A stretch of 64,000 bases of DNA, from contig CAVXSD010000006.1 of NCBI GenBank assembly GCA_963764305.1, positions 310,001 through 374,000 of the forward strand, written 5' to 3'. Position 1 is the stretch's first letter. Every line of letters begins with the position of its first letter. This document shows, piece after piece, positions 59,075 through 64,000 of the stretch. The notes beneath the pieces are model-generated. The model worked only from the letters and a program-made list of their open reading frames with translations, had not been told where the DNA came from and did no database searches. Made by a program: the position numbers and the translations under genes. Origin of the DNA: Bog-473 sp963764305. Its GTDB lineage: Bacteria; Actinomycetota; Acidimicrobiia; Acidimicrobiales; RAAP-2.

Positions 59075-59227
59075 ATGGCCCACCAAATGGCGACACAGGG
59101 AAACGCGAAACCTCATCGAAATGCGGCACACCGAAAGGCGGCACACCGAAAGGCGGCACACGGAAAGGCGACGCATCGAAAGAGCGAAGAATTTGCTGAG
59201 AACAATGGGACCATCCCCACCCGATGA
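59075..59227 (+). CDS. 50-aa basic peptide with AAHRK pentapeptide repeats
   Basis: ATG at 59075 with AAAGGGA about 6 nt before it; TGA at 59225-59227. The product has MAHQMATQGNAKPHRN, then four pentads AAHRK, AAHRK, AAHGK and ATHRK, then SEEFAENNGTIPTR. The pentads come from a tandem 15-bp DNA repeat (about 59131-59190). Lys, Arg and His are concentrated in the repeat, as in small nucleic-acid-binding or histone-tail-like peptides, so DNA, RNA or polyphosphate binding is the simplest guess. The stop overlaps the ATG of the next frame (ATGA at 59224), suggesting coupling to the secreted protein remnant. I recognise no family. Confidence 0.5.
   Translation: MAHQMATQGNAKPHRNAAHRKAAHRKAAHGKATHRKSEEFAENNGTIPTR
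59131..59190. repeat. 15-bp tandem repeat, about 4 units
   Basis: The unit GCGGCACACCGAAAG is repeated nearly perfectly, in the order perfect, perfect, one mismatch, then degenerate (GCGACGCATCGAAAG). In frame it encodes the AAHRK pentads of the 50-aa ORF. Confidence 0.85.
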
Positions 59228-59698
59228 TGGACAGGGACAGGGCAAGCCCCCAGAAAATGCTTGCCCAGCGGGCACCCCTCCTCGGCGCGGCCGGCGGAGT
59301 CGGGGCAGCCGCCCCCAGTCTGGCTGGCTCAGAGACTGCCGGGGCAGAGGACGGACACCCAGCTCTGCAAGGTCAGACGGCTACGGCTCCCCACGGCACC
59401 GCGGTGAGAGTGCCCCGAGCGGGCTTTCTGGAACCGGCGCGCTGGTGCGCGAAGGCGACAGCACCACCAACGATGGCGTCATAGGGCTGTCGAGCGGCGC
59501 CAACGGTGCGATTACGCAGCCGATGCGCGAATGCAGGGGCAATCGAGGAGACTGCATGGGATCACCACTGGGGGAAGGCGCCGGCGTGGAAGGGGCCGTG
59601 GCAGGACGTCAAGGGCGACGTTGGTGGTATGGAGGCGTGTCGAGTGCGTGCCACTGGGGACGGGGCTGGTCGGCCGAGTCGGTGGCCTTCCGGTGAGC
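59224..59698 (+). pseudogene. decayed secreted repeat protein (AEDG..LQGQT type)
   Basis: The first frame gives MLAQRAPLLGAAGGVGAAAP, then AGAEDGHPALQGQTATAPHG, TAVRVPRAGF. Near 59415 the sense passes to another frame, SGLSGTGALVREGDSTTNDG, then VIGLSSGANGA. After about 59510 a further shift is needed, and later segments are hard to order. Secreted proteins with a signal, then AxDG-P-LGQT, then Gly-rich VIGLSSGANGAG repeats are familiar from actinobacteria and Chloroflexi, with no known function. At least two indels break it here. It overlaps the preceding 50-aa ORF by 4 bp. The exact end is uncertain. Confidence 0.4.
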
Positions 59699-59704
59699 TT
59701 CTAG

Positions 59705-61597
59705 ATGATGTCTCGGTTCGGCGAACATTCCGGCACGAGCATGCAAGTGAGTGATGACGAGTCCCAGCAGCGTGCAAACACCTCAACCAGCGCAGACATT
59801 GCCTTGGCCCCGGGTCGAACGGCCCATGTTTTTCGCCGTTCCGAGTCGTTCCTTCTGCTGTTGATCCCCGTTGCCATCTACCTATGGTTCGTTCAGTCCT
59901 TCGCCGTCAACACCATCTACTACGACCAGTGGGACAACATCGCGCTGCTCACACACTCACGTTACGGATATATCGCGTTCTACGGTCGTCACTCGACCCT
60001 TTTGATGCAGCTGTGGAACCAGCACAACGAGAACCGGATGCTGTTCCCGAATCTTGTCGTCCTCGCGCTCGGGGCATGGACGCATTTGAACGTGGTAGTC
60101 GAGGAGTTCCTCAGTGCAGCCTTTCTGATTCTCTCAGCATTCCTTGTTGTCCTACGTCACCGGCAAGACCTGTCAATGACGCCGTGGGTTGCCTATCTGC
60201 CCGTCATGTGCTTGATGCTGACCCTGGGCCAGTACGGCGACACCCTTTTCGGATTTCAGGTGGCGTGGTACATGGTGCTTCTCGCATTCATCGTGTCAAT
60301 CTGCCTGCTCGATTCCACCTGCGGTGGTTGGATCCTCTTGTCGTCTGCAATGGCCGCAGCCGTGATCGGAAGCTATTCCTCTCTGCAAGGGCTCTTGATC
60401 TGGCCCGCAGGTCTTCTCGTGTTGCTTGCCCGGCATCGTCCCCGTTCATTTCTTGTGACGTGGATCGGCGTGGCCATCTTCACGACCGTGATCTACTTCT
60501 ATAACTTCGATTACGGCGCGACCGATTCGAGTGGAGGCGGCTACCTGCTCTCACACCCTTGGTCGGTCCTCCAGTCCTTCCTTGTAGCAGTGGGCAACCT
60601 TTCCGGGAGTGAGGTGTCATTTAGTCCCGGAGCGTCTGCGCCGGGACTCGAAGTGCTCGGCGTGATAATCATCGTGCTTGCTGCGCTGGGCCTCGCTGTC
60701 CATGTGAAGACTCCGGCTCCGATCCGCAGCCCGATGGGGCCTGCGTTGATCTGCTTCGGACTGCTCGTGGCGCTGTCCATCGCCCTCGGTCGGAGTCATC
60801 TAGGTATCGCTGGAGCAGCTCAATCCCGCTATGCCACCTACGACCTTTTGATCCTTGTTGGTTCCTACCTGTGCCTTCTCGACGGGTGGTGCTCACGTCA
60901 CCGCAGCGCTGACGCCGAGGCTTTTACGGGCGAAGAGCGTGCGGTCCCGCTCTACGAAGGGCAAGATGCGACGCACCGGCAGCTGTGGTCGCGGCTTCAC
61001 GATGGCGTTCTCGTGCTCTCCGTCCTACTCATCGTATGGATGGTCTACGCCGGAGCGAAAAATGGACTTGTTTTCGGGAGGCAAGCGCGAAGTGGCATGC
61101 AAAGTGCCGCCTTGGTCGCCGCACATGCTGAAGACGCGCCGAGTTCGTTGATTCGGGCAGACCTGTTCCCGAATCGTGTCAAACCGACATCGTTTATCCG
61201 CGCCCTCGCCATAGAGGCCAAGGATCATGATCTGAGCTTCTTTGCAACGGCAGATGGAGTTCGACTTGCCCGCATAAAGCTGCCTCCGTCGCCGGATCCA
61301 GTTCCCCTCGTCACTCAGGCGATCAAGCCCAAGCGCGGCGCCGTACTTCGAGGTGATCAGTACCTTGTGGCGTCGGCCTCGGGCGACTACCCCATTACGT
61401 CTGTCACCTTTGTGATCCGTGGCGTCGGGTTACCTGGACCGCTTCCGCTGCGTGGAGCGCGCTTTTCCTATGGGTGGCTGGGCCTCTGGGTGACGACCAA
61501 AGTCCCGGACGGCTCATACACCATACAGAGCGTCGTCCGCGACGTTGGAGAACAGGTCAGCAAGAGCCGCGCTGTGCCAGTTACGGTCGCGAACTGA
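59705..61597 (+). CDS. large polytopic membrane protein with C-terminal extracellular domain
   Basis: 630 aa. A 45-residue cytosolic start precedes about twelve membrane helices, beginning SFLLLLIPVAIYLWFVQSFA. The first extracytoplasmic loop is NTIYYDQWDNIALLTHSRYG with an Asp, as in GT-C glycosyltransferases, and STLLMQLWNQHNENRMLF follows. The membrane part ends near residue 450. The last 150 residues are soluble and end in a beta-rich Ig-like unit (VTFVIRGVGLPGPLPLRG, VTTKVPDGSYTIQSVVRDVG). The layout suggests surface-glycan synthesis or transfer, but the enzyme class is inferred only from topology and the acidic first loop. Codon use is more AT-rich than in the conserved genes. Confidence 0.75.
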   Translation: MMSRFGEHSGTSMQVSDDESQQRANTSTSADIALAPGRTAHVFRRSESFLLLLIPVAIYLWFVQSFAVNTIYYDQWDNIALLTHSRYGYIAFYGRHSTLLMQLWNQHNENRMLFPNLVVLALGAWTHLNVVVEEFLSAAFLILSAFLVVLRHRQDLSMTPWVAYLPVMCLMLTLGQYGDTLFGFQVAWYMVLLAFIVSICLLDSTCGGWILLSSAMAAAVIGSYSSLQGLLIWPAGLLVLLARHRPRSFLVTWIGVAIFTTVIYFYNFDYGATDSSGGGYLLSHPWSVLQSFLVAVGNLSGSEVSFSPGASAPGLEVLGVIIIVLAALGLAVHVKTPAPIRSPMGPALICFGLLVALSIALGRSHLGIAGAAQSRYATYDLLILVGSYLCLLDGWCSRHRSADAEAFTGEERAVPLYEGQDATHRQLWSRLHDGVLVLSVLLIVWMVYAGAKNGLVFGRQARSGMQSAALVAAHAEDAPSSLIRADLFPNRVKPTSFIRALAIEAKDHDLSFFATADGVRLARIKLPPSPDPVPLVTQAIKPKRGAVLRGDQYLVASASGDYPITSVTFVIRGVGLPGPLPLRGARFSYGWLGLWVTTKVPDGSYTIQSVVRDVGEQVSKSRAVPVTVAN

Positions 61598-61826
61598 AGT
61601 GGATCGTTAGACATCGTGGGTAGGGGCTGTCCCCAAAGCTTGCCTCGTGCGCACCTCAGTGACAACGGCGCTAGGTCAGGACGACGAGATCGGTGCCCGT
61701 CGGACGGAGACGCTTCGCCTCGAGCGATCGCGCCCTCGAGGTTCCTCAGTCCGTCGGCGAACTCGATGTTTGAGATCTGTGCGAGGGCGGAGTCGGCGTT
61801 TCTCATCGCCACTGCGCAGTCTCGTA

Positions 61827-62438
61827 CTAGAGCTGCGGGTCTGAACCGCCTTGGGAATTGTGGAGGCTCCTGGTTAGGTTTACGCAGCCGAGCTGGCCTC
61901 GCCCAAGCGTTGACGTCCCACCGAGTGACTGCTGGCCCGGGGTCTCGGGGCTGACCTTGGCCAGGAGCACCTCGGCGTCAGACACGTACATTTCCTTAGC
62001 GAATTCCGCCGGGGCGAGCTCGGCGAAGAGGGCGTGTTGCGCTTGGCCAAGAGCCGCAGCACCTCGCAATGTCAGCCTCTTCGACGGTGCGCAGCCTCGG
62101 CGCCCGCAGCGCCGCAATGGCGATCGAGTGCGCATCATTGGGGTCGTTCTTGTTGGAGCGCTCCGTAGCCAGCACCCGGATGCGCGCGGCCAAAGTGGCC
62201 GGCACATCGACCACGACTTCACCCCGGGCCACGAGTTGCTGAGCCAGCAGATAGCCCATCCCGCCGGCGGACTCGATGGCCCAGGTGCGCTTCTCGAAGG
62301 GCTCGGCCCATCCGATCAGCTGGTCCACCTGACGGCGGGTGGCCCGGACCTTCACATGGAAAGCTCGTCTTCAGCCTCGTCGATGGCCACCGCGCTGTGC
62401 GATGCCTTGTGCGGATCGACGCCGATCACCACATGCAT
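61827..62438 (-). pseudogene. IS110-family transposase remnant
   Basis: ATG at 62438 with a perfect AAGGAGG 6 nt upstream. The frame starts MHVVIGVDPHKASHSAVAID, the RuvC-like DEDD catalytic opening, but stops after 28 codons (TGA). The next frame continues KVRATRRQVDQLIGWAEPFE, IESAGGMGYLLAQQL, LATERSNKNDPNDAHSIAIA. A further shift leads to RLLAKRNT, and another to ELAPAEFAKEMYVSDAEVLLAKVSPETP. The C-terminal transposase domain with the catalytic Ser is missing, so the element is truncated as well as frameshifted. IS110 elements lack classic terminal repeats, so I cannot define the ends. Positions 61598-61826 hold no supported gene. Confidence 0.85.
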
Positions 62439-62666
62439 GACTGCCTCCTTGGTCGTGATGGGAACCACGGAGGGCACTCCTGCTTGCGGACTGTTCAGTG
62501 CTCGATCCTCTTTTGAGCCACTCCGTGTCGAAGCCCCGGCGGGAGGCTCTTCGTACGTAAGCCAGCCAGCTCACACTGGCGGCAGGCACTTCGAGAACAA
62601 CCCCGCTGGGACCTCTAAACCTCGATCCACCGATTGACCGGGTGAACTGAGGGCCGCGTATCCGCG

Positions 62667-62736
62667 GAAAGTGCCTCCCTGCCTGGGAGAATGGTGGTTC
62701 TCGAAGTCATCAATCCCAGCCCAAGGAGGCACTTTC
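62667..62736 (+). promoter_or_regulatory. inverted repeat that can mask the ribosome site of the IS1380-type transposase
   Basis: GAAAGTGCCTCC (62667-62678) and GGAGGCACTTTC (62725-62736) are perfect 12-bp complements. The right arm contains the GGAGG of the transposase ribosome site (AAGGAGG at 62723-62729). An mRNA that enters from outside would carry both arms and hide the site; one initiated inside the 46-nt loop would not. Such control is known for IS10 and IS50; here it is inferred from sequence. Confidence 0.6.
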
Positions 62737-62737
62737 T

Positions 62738-64000
62738 GTGAGCTCATTATCGCGGACGATCGACCGCGTCGCGTGATCTTCGACGACCCGAGCTGGTGGC
62801 CGATGCCGGGCTGATCGTGCCGGCGACGCTCATGGTCCGCCTCGGTCTCGAAGCGCTGATCAACCAGATGGTGCGCCTCGGTGGGCGGGTCGGCGGGCAC
62901 GTCCGGGCCGCAAGGTGCTCACCTTGGTGGCGGCGATCCTGGCCGGCGGCACCCACATCGACCACGCGGACCGGCTGCGGGCCGGGGCGACCAGAAGGTG
63001 TTGCCGTTCCGGGTGATGGCGCCTTCGACGCTCGGCACGTTCCTGCGCTCCTTCACCTTCGGCCACGTCCGCCAGCTCGACGCGGTGATCGCCGAGACGC
63101 TGCGCGGGCCTGGCGCTCGGGGCCGGCCGGGCGACGCCGCGATGACGATCGACCTCGACTCGACCATCTGCGAGGTCCACGGCAAGCACAAGCAGGGCGC
63201 CGCCTATGGCTACACCCACGGTCCTCGGCTACCACCCGCTCCTCGCCACCCGGGCCGAGACCGGTGAGGTCCTCCACGCCCGGCTGCGCAAGGGCTCCTC
63301 CCAGCGCGGCGCCAAGCGCTTCGTCGAAGAGCTCATCGCCCGGGTGCGCCGGGCCGGGGCCACCGGCGAGCTCACCGTGCGCGCCGACTCGGGGTTCTGG
63401 TCCTACACGCTCATCGACACCTTGCGCCGCGCTCGGGGTCGCATGGTCGATCACGGTCACGATCAACGCCCAATCCGGGCCGCATCGAGGCGATCGACGA
63501 GCCGCCTGGCAGACGATCACCTACCCCGACGGCGGCGAGGCCCAGGTGGCCGAGACCACTACGTCACCGCCGGCACGAGCGCATGGAGCGACCGGTGCGC
63601 CTCGTCGTGCGCCGCACCCGGCTCACCGGTCCGCGCCCAGCAAGCGCTGTGGCCCGACTGGCGTCACCATGCCTTCGTCACCGATCTCGAGCTGACGCCG
63701 TCGAGGTGGACCACTTCCACCGCGACCACGCCAGAGTCGAGCTCGCCATCCGCGACCTCAAGGAAGGCGCGGGCCTCGAGCACTGCCCCTCGGGCCAGTT
63801 CTTCGCCAACGCGGCGTGGCTCGGCTGCGCCGTGCTGGCCCACAACCTCATCCGCTGGACCGCCCGTCTCGGCGACATCCATCCCGGCGATCAGCTCACC
63901 GTGGCGCGCACAGTGCGCACCCGGGTCCTCGCGGTGCCCGGTCGCCTCGTCAATCGCAGCGGCGCCATCGTCTTGCGCCTCCCCGTGCACTGGCCATGGG
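62738..64000 (+). pseudogene. IS1380-family transposase with several frameshifts, runs past the window edge
   Basis: GTG at 62738 with AAGGAGG 8 nt upstream. Recognisable pieces occur in changing frames: VIFDDPSLVADAGLIVPATL, GRKVLTLVAAILAGGTHIDH, QKVLPFRVMAPSTLGTFLRS, DAAMTIDLDSTICEVHGKHK with the first catalytic Asp, VRADSGFWSYTLIDTLRR with the second, and DLKEGAGLEHCPSGQFFANA with the Glu. The end AGRLVNRSGAIVLRLPVHWP is close to the usual C-terminus, so perhaps only a few codons lie outside. At least five frame changes occur, the first about 35 bp after the start. The family is DDE and normally about 450 aa. Confidence 0.9.

Noticed and set aside
61598..61826. Minus-strand fragment NADSALAQISNIEFADGL as a gene
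   Set aside because: The short segment looks protein-like but has no start with a ribosome site and soon becomes Arg-rich. It may be a scrap of a lost gene.

Overview
The window comes from the chromosome of a high-GC actinobacterium. Codon usage is strongly GC-biased and GTG/TTG starts and ATGA-type overlaps are common. The block from about 27.7 to 49.4 kb has the gene order of the conserved actinobacterial cluster known in Mycobacterium tuberculosis as Rv1692-Rv1713: HAD phosphatase, small protein, tlyA, nadK, recN, pyrG, NUDIX, xerD, scpA, scpB, rluB, cmk, der. A deep-branching class such as Acidimicrobiia would fit, but that is inference. There is no rRNA. One tRNA is present, tRNA-Pro(GGG), and there is no CRISPR array.

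Layout. 0-13.5 kb is mostly core metabolism: a partial hydrolase, glutamate synthase (gltB-gltD), thiO-thiS, a patatin-like lipase, a CorA-type transporter with a frameshift, an FAD amine oxidase divergent from a haloalkane dehalogenase-like hydrolase, and a PspA/IM30 protein. 13.7-27 kb is an accessory stretch. It carries two secreted beta-helix proteins, a lipoprotein, an alpha/beta-hydrolase-cyclase fusion, a GT-C-like membrane protein, a tRNA, several small ORFs outside normal gene-finder limits (a 35-aa Cys-rich ribbon and a 46-aa peptide ending in Cys-Cys-Tyr-Trp-Arg-Arg), and several ORFs broken by frameshifts.

27-49.4 kb is the dense conserved block. It covers a gamma-carbonic-anhydrase fold protein, der, a DUF512 radical SAM protein, ispH, an HD-domain protein, a GT2, plsC, an aroA-cmk fusion, tyrA, aroH, rluB, scpBA, trpS, a site-2-type protease, a TraR/DksA-like protein, xerD, NUDIX, pyrG, recN, nadK, tlyA, a coiled-coil basic-tail protein and a HAD phosphatase. 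Many neighbours overlap by 1-17 bp, so long translationally coupled operons are likely. aroH-tyrA-aroA/cmk joins prephenate and tyrosine synthesis to shikimate synthesis and to CMP phosphorylation in one minus-strand run.

49.5-55 kb holds a CBS-domain protein, a three-gene 2-oxoacid dehydrogenase operon (E1 alpha, E1 beta, E2; no E3) and Ku. 55-64 kb is accessory again: a YceI-like protein, two polytopic membrane proteins (one GT87-like), an FkbM methyltransferase, a VOC protein, a 50-aa AAHRK-repeat peptide coupled to a decayed secreted protein, and two broken insertion-sequence transposases (IS110-type and IS1380-type).

Data quality. About a dozen ORFs carry single-base frame changes, including the normally essential der. 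Some apparent pseudogenes may therefore be assembly or sequencing indels rather than decay. I found no complete, clearly new multi-gene system. The best leads are the small ORFs, the gene fusions and the transposase mRNA hairpin described in the findings.
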